A stretch of 64,000 nucleotides of DNA from contig NZ_MUXU01000027.1 in NCBI RefSeq assembly GCF_002014985.1, positions 1-64,000 on the forward strand, written 5' to 3'. Of the stretch, positions 38,463-46,987 are shown in pieces. The notes beneath the pieces are model-generated. The model was given only the letters and a program-made list of their open reading frames with translations. It made no database searches and had not been told where the DNA came from. The DNA comes from Moraxella caviae. Lineage in GTDB: Bacteria; Pseudomonadota; Gammaproteobacteria; Pseudomonadales; Moraxellaceae. A program made the translations under genes and the position numbers. Positions within the stretch are counted from its first letter, which is position 1. Each line of letters starts with the position of its first letter.

Positions 38463-38488
38463 AAAAAAGCCTTGAAAATCAAGGCTTT
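38463..38488 (-). terminator. Terminator of tmRNA
   Basis: AAAGCCTTG pairs with CAAGGCTTT around a 5-base loop, followed on the minus strand by TTTTTTAT. Confidence 0.88.
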
Positions 38489-38510
38489 AGTGTTTTTCGG
38501 AGTGTAAAAG

Positions 38511-38867
38511 TGGTGGAGATGGCGGGAGTTGAACCCGCGTCCGCCAGCACTACGCCCATGACTCTACACGCTTAGAATCTGTCTATGGCTTTAATCCGCA
38601 CCGAACCGACAGTCAGGTAGGCTTGGACGATTTGCTAAAATTTCGCCTGACTCATCGCAACGCTAAGTCAAACTAACCTTTGTGCGTTCGCATCGGGGTG
38701 AGCAACCAGACCAAAGGTAATCTGTGCCGACCCAAGCGCCCTTAGGCAGCTAGTGCGTAAGTTTCGTCGTTTGCGACTATTTTAAATGTATGTTGATTTA
38801 CAAGAGGCATACACTCTTGACGTGCATCATTAGGTTTCATTACCAGCGTCGAAGCCAGAACATCCCC
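38511..38867 (-). ncRNA. ssrA: tmRNA (transfer-messenger RNA)
   Basis: The 357-nt RNA rescues stalled ribosomes by trans-translation. Its 5' end GGGGATG pairs with CATCTCC before the encoded CCA at the 3' end. The tRNA-like T arm (GGGTTCAACTCCC) is present. The tag frame on the minus strand is at 38742-38774, with the tag ANDETYALAA and a TAA stop. The tag ends in ALAA, as required for protease recognition. Confidence 0.95.
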
Positions 38868-38877
38868 AATGTGGATT

Positions 38878-38907
38878 TTATCAAGCCAGCCTAAGCCAAA
38901 ATGACAA
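38878..38907 (-). promoter_or_regulatory. Candidate ssrA promoter
   Basis: On the minus strand TTGTCA is followed 18 bp later by TGATAA, which ends about 10 bp before the tmRNA 5' end. The -10 is imperfect; a TAAAAT overlap is an alternative. Confidence 0.45.
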
Positions 38908-39024
38908 ATCCGAACTCTGATTGTAGCAAAAATTGGCGTAAATGGCAAGTAAACGACAAGCGATTGGCAAAATTGAGCGCCAAATCATCAATTTGCTCAC
39001 GCTTGGCGTAAATTATAACACCTG

Positions 39025-39846
39025 TTACAACGCCTGTGCTTCGGTGCGTGCGCCTGTTTTGTCAATATAGTACACTTCATCGCCATCAACCACAAAGGCT
39101 GAGCCGTTGATAAAACTTGATGCCAAATCGTATTTGATATCAATCACCACGTCGCCATTTTTATCAATAAAACCAAAGCGATACAGCGTGTCGCCAGCGT
39201 CATCGGTGCCGTACGCCTTACCAACGAGCGCAAGTCCTTCGGCAAAATCTTCTACATAATCAAACTTCGGGGCGATGGCGATTTTGCCTGATTTGTCCAT
39301 AAATCCCCAAAGTTTGCCTTGGCGTACCGACACCAAGCCATTTTCAAACCAGTTGCCCGTCTCGGCGTGCGTGGGCTTGATGACGATTTTTCCTGATTTG
39401 TCAATGAAGCCGTAGCGTGAGTTTTGCATGATTTTGGCGCGGCCTTCCCAAAATCCCCAAGCGTCCGCAAATTGTGGCTTGATGGCGATGTTGCCGTCTG
39501 GGCGCAAGTAGCCGTATTTGCCGCCTTGTTTGATGAGCGCCATGCCGTCATCAAAGCCGTGCGCTTCTTCGTATTTGGCAGGAATTACCACGTCGCCATG
39601 TTTGTTGGCAAAGCCGTACAATTTGCCTTTGCGCACCACGTTTAGCCCTTCGTTGTATTGGCAGTCGGCGGTCAGGCGGTCAAATTCGTAACCTTTTGGC
39701 AGCTTGATGTTCGCTTCGCACGCATCGCCTTGCCCCACGTCTTCAATGTCGCCCAAAACGATGGTCTGCGTGTTTTGTGCGTGGGCGGATAGGGCGAAAG
39801 TCGCCATCGTCAATGCGCCAAGTGCCAGCTTACGAATCGTTGTCAT
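39025..39846 (-). CDS. Exported WG-repeat protein
   Basis: This 273-residue protein has an N-terminal signal peptide (cleavage after SAHA near residue 23). Five to six WG-type repeats follow (YGFANKHGDVVIPAKY and similar; one repeat contains LWGF), spaced about 32 residues apart. Such repeats form beta-propeller or solenoid-like surfaces. Function unknown; an outer-membrane or periplasmic binding role is typical. It is monocistronic. Confidence 0.75.
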   Translation of the reverse strand: MTTIRKLALGALTMATFALSAHAQNTQTIVLGDIEDVGQGDACEANIKLPKGYEFDRLTADCQYNEGLNVVRKGKLYGFANKHGDVVIPAKYEEAHGFDDGMALIKQGGKYGYLRPDGNIAIKPQFADAWGFWEGRAKIMQNSRYGFIDKSGKIVIKPTHAETGNWFENGLVSVRQGKLWGFMDKSGKIAIAPKFDYVEDFAEGLALVGKAYGTDDAGDTLYRFGFIDKNGDVVIDIKYDLASSFINGSAFVVDGDEVYYIDKTGARTEAQAL

Positions 39847-40244
39847 GATAAAATCCTTGTGTGTCTTAATTTTGATTTAAGTGTTTGAATTTGGGTGTCT
39901 TGATTTGTGATTTTGATTTGTGTATCAAAATAGTGGCAAATATGCCAACAGTTGTGCTAAAAAATTGTACCAAAAGCTGTGCTAAAAATTGTGTCAAGCA
40001 AGACAAGTTTAAGTGTTTAATTTTAACACGTTTTTTGTGGTCAATAAAAACTAAACCTGTGAGCAAATTTTGGCTTGATGGCGCATTAGTTTAGCATAAA
40101 AGCGTGTGCGACAAGTGTTTTGTTTGTTGATTTTTGTATGGCTTGGCTTTCAGGCGTGGTTGATTTTGGAAGTGGCTGTTTGGGCGCAGGCTGGGCGTGC
40201 TGCGTGCAAGCACTTGGCGGAGTTTTGCGCCAAATTTGTGGGAA
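39847..40244. other. Intergenic region, no gene seen
   Basis: Non-coding sequence between the WG gene and hemA. AAATTGTACC/AAAAGCTGTGC words recur near 39960, but no clear hairpin is seen. The hemA frame stays open beyond its TAA for another 52 codons, to a TAA at 40086-40088. Confidence 0.5.
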
Positions 40245-41645
40245 TTATTCAGAAGGCTTTGGCGATGATTTAGCACGATAAGCGTGATTTAGGGCGTGCG
40301 CCGCCATTTCAAGAGCGGCAGGCTCACCATGCAGCGCAACGTGGCGAATCATCTTAGAAGGGGCGTGCGCCAGCGTCTGCGTGAGCTTGTGGGCAAATTC
40401 AGCCAGCACGGTTTTGCTGTCTGCGCCATCGTCAAGCGCAAGCATAGCTTCTTCCAGTAGGCGTGTTTTGTGCCACTGAGCGGTGCTGCGGTAAGCGGCA
40501 ATCTGACTGCGCGCGGTCTGTACTTGTGCCTGATGCTCGATGTCCAGCACCAGCTGACTGATGAGAATCTCAGCTTCCACGGCGGCTTGTTTGCGCTCTT
40601 GTAAGTTGCCTGCGATGACGTGCTGCAAGTCGTCCACCGAGTACAAATACACATCATCAAGCGTGCCTGCGCTCGGCTCAATGTCTCTAGGCACCGCCAG
40701 ATCCACCATCAGCATGGGTTTGTTGCGGCGGCGTTTTAGGGCGGCTTTTGTCATGTCATAAGAAATCAGCGCCTGCATACTGCCGCTGCAGCTGCTCACC
40801 ACGTCCGCTTGGTGCAGCACGTCGTCCAGTGCGCTCAGCCCCACCAAATCCACCGTCAATGGGCGATTTGCCTGCGCTGCCATCTCATGCAGTTCACGCG
40901 CCAGATTTTCGGCACGCTCACGGCTGCGATTGGCGATGATGATGTGCTTCATGCCAAGTGCGGCAACGTTATGCGCCACCAAGCGGTTCATTTCGCCAGC
41001 CGCCACAAGTAAAAACGTCTGCTCGCTGGGTTCATCAAAGATTTGCGTTACCAGCTTGGCGGTGGCAAAACCAAGCGTAACCGCCTGCTGACCCACGCTG
41101 GTATCACGGCGCACGATGCGTGCTGCGGCAAAGACTTGCTGCGTCAGCCAGCCAAAATCACTGCTGATACCGCCATGCTCACGAGACAGCGCAACCGCTT
41201 GGCGAATTTGCCCCAAAATCTGTGGCTCGCCTAAAATCATCGAATCCAAACCTGCCGCCACACGCAGCCAGTGATTCAGCGCACGCGCACGCTCATAAAT
41301 GTACAAATATGGCGCAATTTCCGCAAAATTTACGCCCTTAAAATCAGCAAGCCACTGACAAACCTTGGCGATTTGTTCAGCGTAGACAAATTCATCGCCA
41401 TCTGTGTGCGCATCTGTATTGGCAAGGGCAAGCAAGGCGTGCGCTTCGTCATTGCCTGCTGAATTTTTGTCATCAGCAATGCCGATGTACAGCTCGCTGC
41501 GATTACAAGTGGAAACGATGGTGCAGCCATCACTGAGTGCGCCAAGTTCGCCAATCGCCACAGGCAAATCCGCACCAAACGACAACTTCTCCCGCAATTC
41601 AACGGGAGCAGTTTTGTGATTGACACCGATGACTGCTAATTTCAT
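40245..41645 (-). CDS. hemA: Glutamyl-tRNA reductase
   Basis: This 466-residue enzyme reduces Glu-tRNA to glutamate-1-semialdehyde, the first step of tetrapyrrole synthesis. The N-terminal GVNHKTAPVELREKL leads to the catalytic Cys in STCNRSELY (about 45-53). The NADPH motif GAGEMNRLVAHN-like (VAAGEMNRLV) lies near 190. The ATG at 41645 begins the family N-terminus; the frame runs further to 41687. It is divergent from the TPR-lolB-ispE genes, as in Pseudomonas. It ends in TAA. Confidence 0.94.
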   Translation of the reverse strand: MKLAVIGVNHKTAPVELREKLSFGADLPVAIGELGALSDGCTIVSTCNRSELYIGIADDKNSAGNDEAHALLALANTDAHTDGDEFVYAEQIAKVCQWLADFKGVNFAEIAPYLYIYERARALNHWLRVAAGLDSMILGEPQILGQIRQAVALSREHGGISSDFGWLTQQVFAAARIVRRDTSVGQQAVTLGFATAKLVTQIFDEPSEQTFLLVAAGEMNRLVAHNVAALGMKHIIIANRSRERAENLARELHEMAAQANRPLTVDLVGLSALDDVLHQADVVSSCSGSMQALISYDMTKAALKRRRNKPMLMVDLAVPRDIEPSAGTLDDVYLYSVDDLQHVIAGNLQERKQAAVEAEILISQLVLDIEHQAQVQTARSQIAAYRSTAQWHKTRLLEEAMLALDDGADSKTVLAEFAHKLTQTLAHAPSKMIRHVALHGEPAALEMAAHALNHAYRAKSSPKPSE

Positions 41646-41685
41646 GGATTGACTTAAGCTAAAAATGGCTGAGAATAAATCGTGC

Positions 41686-41694
41686 ATTATAGCA
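41686..41694 (-). promoter_or_regulatory. Extended -10 promoter element for hemA
   Basis: On the minus strand TGCTATAAT is a perfect extended -10 about 40 bp upstream of the hemA start. Confidence 0.55.
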
Positions 41695-41854
41695 TTTTTC
41701 TTGAAGTGATAACAGTAAAAGGCACAACATTCTTGTGAAAATTCTTTTAAAATCTACTTTTTGTATTTTTAAATGTTTAAAAATCCATCAGCAAACCGCA
41801 AAGAATAAGGCGCAGATTTTGGCACAAAGTTTGTGTAAATCTTATCAAAGAGCC

Positions 41855-41882
41855 TTGCGCTTTGGGATTTTCCTTTTATAAT
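41855..41882 (+). promoter_or_regulatory. Promoter of the TPR-lolB-ispE genes
   Basis: TTGCGC and TATAAT are separated by 16 bp. They lie about 180 bp upstream of the TPR gene. The rest of the hemA/TPR divergent gap (41646-42065) shows no gene. Confidence 0.55.
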
Positions 41883-42065
41883 AGACAAATTTGGCTTAAA
41901 AATTTGCAAGCCTGCCTAAGTCGCCAAGTTTGCTGTTTGTTTGATGGGCAAGTCTTGGGCTTGGGTCTTAGAGTTGGGGCTTGTGTTTTGATAAATCAGC
42001 CCAACTTAACCTTTATAAACTTACTATTTTGCCGTTAAATCCAGCAAGTCATTAAACGCATTATC

Positions 42066-44174
42066 ATGATTTTAAAACCGCGCCACGCCAATCGCCATTT
42101 GGCATCGCAGCCGCACAAAAGTTTGCCAAATCGCTGGCAAAAACTGGGTGCGCTGGCAGCGGCGTGTGTGCTTGCTGTGCTGCCTGTGAATGCAAAAGCA
42201 GAATCGGTATTTGATCCGCTGCTGCGAATTTTGTTGCCGTTTTATCAGCCGAGCGACAAATCCACTCAAGATAATTCCGCCCAAAGCGATGATTCTGCCC
42301 AAGACGACAGCTTCACCCACGAAAACGAGCAAACTACGCCAAACGCTCAGCACACGAACGATATACACGCTGACGAAGGCGATGACGCATGGTTTCAGCA
42401 CGCAGATGATGGCAGCGATGATGCGTATTTGCCTGCCGATGGCATAGAAGCGGATACACCAAAAAAAGGCGTGATTCGCCATAACGAAGCGCAGGCAAAG
42501 CGTGTGGCGAGCGGTGAATTTGGCGTGGAAGATTTGCCAGATGAGCTGTTTGATGAGTTGATTGTGGCGTTTGACACCACGCCGATGATTGATTCGCCAG
42601 ATTTAGAAGCACTGCTGTACGCTGAATTTGCCGCTGATCGTGGCAATCCTGAGCAGGCGCTCACCATCTACAAGGCGGAATCTTTTAAACAAAACGCCAC
42701 GCCAGTATTTGAGCGTGCGCTTGGTTTGTCCATAGAATACGAAGAGCCAGCAGTGTCGCTTGCCTTTGCGACCGCTTGGCAAATGCGCAATCCAGAGCAT
42801 ATTCCTGCGTGGTTTTATGTTACGCATTTGGCGATTAAAGCAGGGGATTACGACCAAGCCGCCAAAATGCTGGCGATGATTTTACAGTACGATCCGCATT
42901 CGGATTTGTCGCAGATTTTCACAGGCATTTTGCCCAATGCGCCAGCCGATCAGCGCGCGCTGTTTGTGGCGTTGCAGGACGTTGATGGTGCGGATAATGC
43001 TTCGGTGTCGGTGCTGCGAGCAGGTCTTTTAATGCGCCTAAGCGAGTATCAGGCGGCACTTTTGCACATCAATCACGCTTTGACGCTTGAGCCTGCCAAT
43101 CTTGCGCTGATTAACCTAAAAATTGATATTTTACAATCACTTGGCGATACTGATGCCCTGTGGCAATTTATCCACGCCAAGCGCAGCGAGCTGCCGCACG
43201 AGCATTCTTTGTATTTGTATGAAATCCGCACGCTCATCAATCAAGGCGATCTGATGGGGGCGTGGCGCTTGCTCCAAGAAGCGCTGGCACACACCCAAAA
43301 TGCCGATGTCATGCTGCTTGGCGGCCTAGTGGCGTTGGACGTGGGCGATTATCATGCCGCCATTGATTTGATGAAATCACTCACCCAAGTGCCAGAATTT
43401 CGCAGTCAGGCGCATTATTATTTGGGCATTGGCTATGAGCGGCTGGGCGATTTGGCGCACGCACGCACGCATTATGAAAAAGTGGACGATTATGAGCATG
43501 TGCTGGACGCACGCACCAAAGTGGTGGGCTTTTATCTGCTGGAAAACCGCGTGGACGCTGCGATGGCGACCTTGGTGCGCCTGCGTGATGATTATGAAAT
43601 GCTGGCGGCGGACAGTTATATTTTACAAGCGGAAATTCACTTGCGCCAAAATGACAAAGAAGCCGCCAAGGATTTACTCACCGTTGCCACGCGCCAATAT
43701 CCAGACGATGACCGCCTGCTGTACGCAAGCTTCCAGCTTTTAGAAAATGAGCTGACCGCTGATGAAAAACGCCAAGCGGTTGCCAAACTTTTGGAGCTGG
43801 ACGGCTACAATCCACGCTATCAGCTGATGAACGCACGCCTGATTTTGGCGGACAATCCAAACGATGCGCCTGCGCTTGCCACCGCCCAAAACATCAGCTT
43901 GATTGGCGTGGACGACCCTTTGTATGACAGCGCATTGCAGCTAGAATCGCTTGTGGTATTGTCCGAACACGCACTCAAGCAAGGCGATTATCAAGCGGTG
44001 ATTGATATGCTGCAAATGCCTTATGACGTTGCACCAAGTGTACAAACAGGCGTGCTGCTGCTGCGTGCTTATCAGGGCTTGGGCGATGATGGCATGGTGG
44101 CTGAGCTGTTGGCGGATTTGCAAGCACGCTTTGGTACAGCGCAAAGCACGCCAGTGCAAGGGCAAGGATTTTAA
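42066..44174 (+). CDS. Exported tetratricopeptide-repeat protein
   Basis: This 702-residue protein has a signal-like hydrophobic segment at about 27-46 (ending AKAES), preceded by a basic 25-residue head. An acidic low-complexity linker (about 60-130) follows, then TPR-type helix pairs through to the end, such as YHAAIDLMKSL and YYLGIGYERLGDLAHARTHYE. It is upstream of lolB and ispE, the same order as PA4667-PA4669 of Pseudomonas aeruginosa. A role as a periplasmic or outer-membrane scaffold is inferred. Confidence 0.82.
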   Translation: MILKPRHANRHLASQPHKSLPNRWQKLGALAAACVLAVLPVNAKAESVFDPLLRILLPFYQPSDKSTQDNSAQSDDSAQDDSFTHENEQTTPNAQHTNDIHADEGDDAWFQHADDGSDDAYLPADGIEADTPKKGVIRHNEAQAKRVASGEFGVEDLPDELFDELIVAFDTTPMIDSPDLEALLYAEFAADRGNPEQALTIYKAESFKQNATPVFERALGLSIEYEEPAVSLAFATAWQMRNPEHIPAWFYVTHLAIKAGDYDQAAKMLAMILQYDPHSDLSQIFTGILPNAPADQRALFVALQDVDGADNASVSVLRAGLLMRLSEYQAALLHINHALTLEPANLALINLKIDILQSLGDTDALWQFIHAKRSELPHEHSLYLYEIRTLINQGDLMGAWRLLQEALAHTQNADVMLLGGLVALDVGDYHAAIDLMKSLTQVPEFRSQAHYYLGIGYERLGDLAHARTHYEKVDDYEHVLDARTKVVGFYLLENRVDAAMATLVRLRDDYEMLAADSYILQAEIHLRQNDKEAAKDLLTVATRQYPDDDRLLYASFQLLENELTADEKRQAVAKLLELDGYNPRYQLMNARLILADNPNDAPALATAQNISLIGVDDPLYDSALQLESLVVLSEHALKQGDYQAVIDMLQMPYDVAPSVQTGVLLLRAYQGLGDDGMVAELLADLQARFGTAQSTPVQGQGF

Positions 44175-44622
44175 ACGTGCAATTTTGATAAAAAACTGGC
44201 GAAAAACTGGCACAAAAATCAGAAATATCACACACAACAAGCGCAAGAATTTTGCGCTTTTTTTGTTTTTAATGAATATAAAATTTAGCAAAATTGACAA
44301 GGCTTGTCAGATAAGCGTTTGGCTAAGCATTTGACGAGCGAAACGACTTTCTTTCGTATTGGCTACATTTTTTGGCTTTATTTTTTTGGTGGGGCGTGGT
44401 AAATTGGCAGGCAAGCAGATTTATCGGCTGGTTTATAACCGATTGGCAAGCAAATTGTCGGTAAATTATCGGCACGCCATCAGTGAATTGTCGGCAAGTC
44501 TTGGCAAGTTTGGCAAAAGTTGGCGTACGTTTTATGTTGCTGTCAAGTTTTGCTATAAATTTTTACCATCAAGTTTTTTATCATTAAATTGTTATAACCA
44601 AAAATTCATCAAAGTTTATCTT
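44175..44622. other. Intergenic region before lolB
   Basis: AT-rich non-coding sequence. The lolB frame is open upstream to 44359, but the extension is basic and not lipoprotein-like. A promoter may lie here; I see no strong one. A weak A/T hairpin (GCGCAAG...TTTTGCGC near 44240-44260) could end the TPR transcript. Confidence 0.45.
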
Positions 44623-45231
44623 ATGGCACGTTTTTTTAAGTTTTCTAGTCAGCGCACGCTTGTGCGTTCGTCCGTTTTTGCTGTGGCGATGGTGGCGTTG
44701 GCAGGCTGTCAGACCACTCAAAGCGTCAAGCCTGCCGTGAGTGCAGCTGCCACCGCCAATGCGCCTATCGCCTTTAATATCACAGGCAAAATCGGCATTA
44801 CCAGCGTGTCTGAAGCAGGCAAGCAGGCGGGCAGTGCTTTTTATGCATGGGGACAGCAGGGCGAGCGTTTCGCCATTGATTTGACAGGCGCGCTAGGACT
44901 TGGCGCAACGAGCATCCGCTACGATGGGCAAACGGCTGTGCTAAGCAGCGAGCGCACAGGCGAAATCAGTGCAGACAGCCCAGAACGCTTACTTTTGGCA
45001 GCGACAGGCTGGCAAGCGCCCATCAGCCAGCTGCCTTATTGGGTGCTGGGACGCAGCGCACCGTCTGATGACGCACGCAGCACGGACGAGTCGGCACGTC
45101 TTGCCACTGCCAAAAATGGTGCGTGGACGGCGCAATTTGACTACCGCACCAACGAAACCCAGCCGTATCGCTTGCGCATTACGCATGACGATGGCTCGCG
45201 TGTGGTGATGACCATCAATCATACGCCTTAG
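44623..45231 (+). CDS. lolB: Outer-membrane lipoprotein LolB
   Basis: This 202-residue lipoprotein receives lipoproteins from LolA and inserts them into the outer membrane. Its signal peptide ends in the lipobox LAGC at Cys 28. Signature stretches are FNITGKIGI, FYAWGQQGERFAIDL and LPYWVLGR, the last matching the conserved L-P-x-W-x-G region. The ATG at 44623 begins the signal peptide. It is 54 bp upstream of ispE, the usual neighbour. It ends in TAG, the second such gene in the window. Confidence 0.9.
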   Translation: MARFFKFSSQRTLVRSSVFAVAMVALAGCQTTQSVKPAVSAAATANAPIAFNITGKIGITSVSEAGKQAGSAFYAWGQQGERFAIDLTGALGLGATSIRYDGQTAVLSSERTGEISADSPERLLLAATGWQAPISQLPYWVLGRSAPSDDARSTDESARLATAKNGAWTAQFDYRTNETQPYRLRITHDDGSRVVMTINHTP

Positions 45232-45285
45232 CTGCAAGCCTTTTGTCGCTCATTTCATCGCTTATTATCTAAATAAAGGTGCGCC

Positions 45286-46203
45286 ATGCAGACTCTTTCG
45301 CTTTTTTCACCTGCCAAGATTAACCTGTTTTTACACATCACAGGGCAGCGTGATGACGGCTATCATAATTTACAAAGCGTGTTTCGTGCGCTTAATTTTG
45401 GCGATGAGCTAGAGTTTACGCTACTCTCTGCCAGCGATGATGTGCCGCTTGTAACGCTGATTGGTGCTGATGGCTTGACCGAGACGGCGGCGGACAATTT
45501 GATTGTCAAGGCGGCGGCATTGCTTGCCGATAACTACCCAAAAGCTGCCAAGCCTGTTACCATCACGCTAAATAAGCGCATTCCGACTGGTGCAGGGCTG
45601 GGTGGCGGCTCTAGCAACTGCGCTGCTACGCTTGTGGCGCTTAATGTGCTGTGGGAGCTGGATTTGCCGCTTGATGAGCTGCTTTTATTGGCGGCGGCTT
45701 TGGGGGCTGACGTACCGTTTTTTGTGTTTGCGCAGTGCCAGCACCCTGACGCCATCGCCACGGGCATTGGCGAGCAGCTTACTGAAATCACGCTGCCTGA
45801 TTGTGATTATTTGCTGCTTTTGCCAGAAGTGCATTTGGCGACCGCTGAGCTGTTTTGTGATTTAAATTTGCGCAAAGATGCGCCCATCATTGATGATTTG
45901 CCTGCGCAAGTGTCTGATTTTGCTGAACAATTTAATCCACCGTTTCATAATGCCTTTGAGCCGATTGCCACCGCTTATGCACCAGATGTGGCGGCAGCGC
46001 TCAATTACCTGCGCACGCTTGAGCCTGCAGCGGGCGGTGTGGCACGCATGACAGGGACGGGCAGTGCGGTGTATTTGCCGATTGTGGCGAGCGTGGACGC
46101 AGACACTCGCCAAGCGTGGCTTGAGCGTGCGCCAAGCCGTGCGTTCATCGTCTCAAATCTAAAAACTGCCGAGCCAAACGCAGCCGATGTGGCGGATAAA
46201 TAA
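45286..46203 (+). CDS. ispE: 4-diphosphocytidyl-2-C-methyl-D-erythritol kinase
   Basis: This 305-residue GHMP-family kinase phosphorylates CDP-ME in the MEP isoprenoid pathway. SPAKINLFLHITG is the N-terminal substrate motif (about 8-20), and the ATP-binding motif PTGAGLGGGSSN lies at about 97-108. The C-terminal GTGSAVYLP is the third GHMP motif. It is essential in most relatives. It ends in TAA, and readthrough would add 22 codons to the next stop. Confidence 0.95.
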   Translation: MQTLSLFSPAKINLFLHITGQRDDGYHNLQSVFRALNFGDELEFTLLSASDDVPLVTLIGADGLTETAADNLIVKAAALLADNYPKAAKPVTITLNKRIPTGAGLGGGSSNCAATLVALNVLWELDLPLDELLLLAAALGADVPFFVFAQCQHPDAIATGIGEQLTEITLPDCDYLLLLPEVHLATAELFCDLNLRKDAPIIDDLPAQVSDFAEQFNPPFHNAFEPIATAYAPDVAAALNYLRTLEPAAGGVARMTGTGSAVYLPIVASVDADTRQAWLERAPSRAFIVSNLKTAEPNAADVADK

Positions 46204-46318
46204 GCAAATTTTGAGGGCGATTTACCCAATAAACTTGCCAAAATCCGCCAAAATCCGCTAAAAAATTAGTAAATTGACTAAAAATTACTAAAATTTAGCA
46301 AAAAGTGATAAAAAACAC

Positions 46319-46346
46319 TTGCAACTTTTAAAAATATCGGTATAAT
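46319..46346 (+). promoter_or_regulatory. Promoter of the left tRNA copy
   Basis: TTGCAA and a perfect TATAAT are separated by 16 bp, and the tRNA begins 14 bp after the -10. The same promoter is at 46659-46686 for the right copy. Confidence 0.85.
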
Positions 46347-46359
46347 GGCGAGCCTATAA

Positions 46360-46435
46360 AGGGGTATCGCCAAGTTGGTAAGGCATCAGGTTTTAATCCT
46401 GACATTCGTTGGTTCGAGTCCAGCTACCCCTGCCA
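46360..46435 (+). tRNA. tRNA-Gln-derived gene with anticodon TTA (ochre-suppressor type)
   Basis: This 76-nt gene folds as tRNA-Gln: acceptor AGGGGTA with TACCCCT, discriminator G, encoded CCA (46433-46435), D arm, and T arm with GGTTCGAGTCC. The anticodon stem is TCAGG/CCTGA with loop TTTTAAT, so the anticodon at 46393-46395 is TTA instead of TTG. A UUA anticodon pairs with the stop codon UAA and by wobble with UAG. Every other base of the tRNA equals the normal copy at 46700. E. coli supB is exactly such a change in a tRNA-Gln. Charging and activity are unproven. Confidence 0.9.
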
Positions 46436-46472
46436 TATTATTAGTGTTAAGCTCCATTCACTAAAAGCAATC

Positions 46473-46499
46473 AAGCCAGCCGTTAAGGTTGGCTTTTTT
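46473..46499 (+). terminator. Terminator of the left tRNA copy
   Basis: AAGCCAGCC pairs with GGTTGGCTT (one G.U pair) around a 5-base loop, followed by a T run. The same terminator, with one loop difference, is at 46813-46839. Confidence 0.82.
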
Positions 46500-46658
46500 G
46501 TTTGCGTGATTGTGTGTGCGGTTATGTCGCTGTTTTGTTTTCGTGGTTGCGTGGCGTAAGTTTTTAGCTCTTTGGGAGAATTTGTGTGATTTTAAGAAAA
46601 TTTACGGCAAGTTTTTGCTCATCTTGATTGAAAATCACAAAAAAACTTGAAAAAACAC

Positions 46659-46686
46659 TTGCAACTTTTAAAAATATCGGTATAAT
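46659..46686 (+). promoter_or_regulatory. Promoter of the right tRNA copy
   Basis: Identical to the left copy: TTGCAA, 16 bp, TATAAT. Confidence 0.85.
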
Positions 46687-46699
46687 GGCGAGCCTATAA

Positions 46700-46775
46700 A
46701 GGGGTATCGCCAAGTTGGTAAGGCATCAGGTTTTGATCCTGACATTCGTTGGTTCGAGTCCAGCTACCCCTGCCA
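46700..46775 (+). tRNA. tRNA-Gln(UUG)
   Basis: A normal tRNA-Gln with anticodon TTG at 46733-46735 in the loop TTTTGAT; encoded CCA. Its place between ispE and prs is the ancestral one for this gene in Pseudomonas-like genomes, so it is probably the original gene or its parent copy. Confidence 0.95.
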
Positions 46776-46812
46776 TATTATTAGTGTTAAGCTCCATTCA
46801 CTAAAAGCAATC

Positions 46813-46839
46813 AAGCCAGCCGTCAAGGTTGGCTTTTTT
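46813..46839 (+). terminator. Terminator of the right tRNA copy
   Basis: AAGCCAGCC with GGTTGGCTT and a 5-base loop, followed by a T run. Confidence 0.82.
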
Positions 46840-46987
46840 GTTATCTTGACTTGCCAAAAACACAGAAATTCTTTGATAAAATTACTGCAAAATTTGCGCA
46901 AAAATGCTAAAATAGTTAGGCAATGCAACTTTTCGCGAACGCTACCACCACCGTAGCACCGCCCGCTTGACTATATAGGATTCTTTT

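Larger units (their letters stand above)
46310..46501. repeat. Left copy of a duplicated tRNA transcription unit
   Basis: This 192-bp segment matches 46650-46841 at a constant offset of 340 bp. It carries promoter, tRNA gene, spacer and terminator. I count only two differences: A in place of G at 46395 (anticodon base 36) and T in place of C at 46484 (terminator loop). Confidence 0.95.
46650..46841. repeat. Right copy of the duplicated tRNA transcription unit
   Basis: The 340-bp-offset partner of 46310-46501. The 148 bp between the copies (46502-46649) share no obvious repeat and hold no gene. Confidence 0.95.

Noticed and set aside
38742..38948. 68-residue frame on the minus strand
   Set aside because: It overlaps the tmRNA; only the 10-residue tag frame within it is translated.
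46360..46435. Reading the TTA tRNA as tRNA-Leu or as a dead pseudogene
   Set aside because: Leu UUA codons need anticodon UAA, not UUA. The tRNA body is exactly tRNA-Gln with no variable arm of tRNA-Leu. Stems are intact and its promoter and terminator match the functional copy, so decay is not evident.
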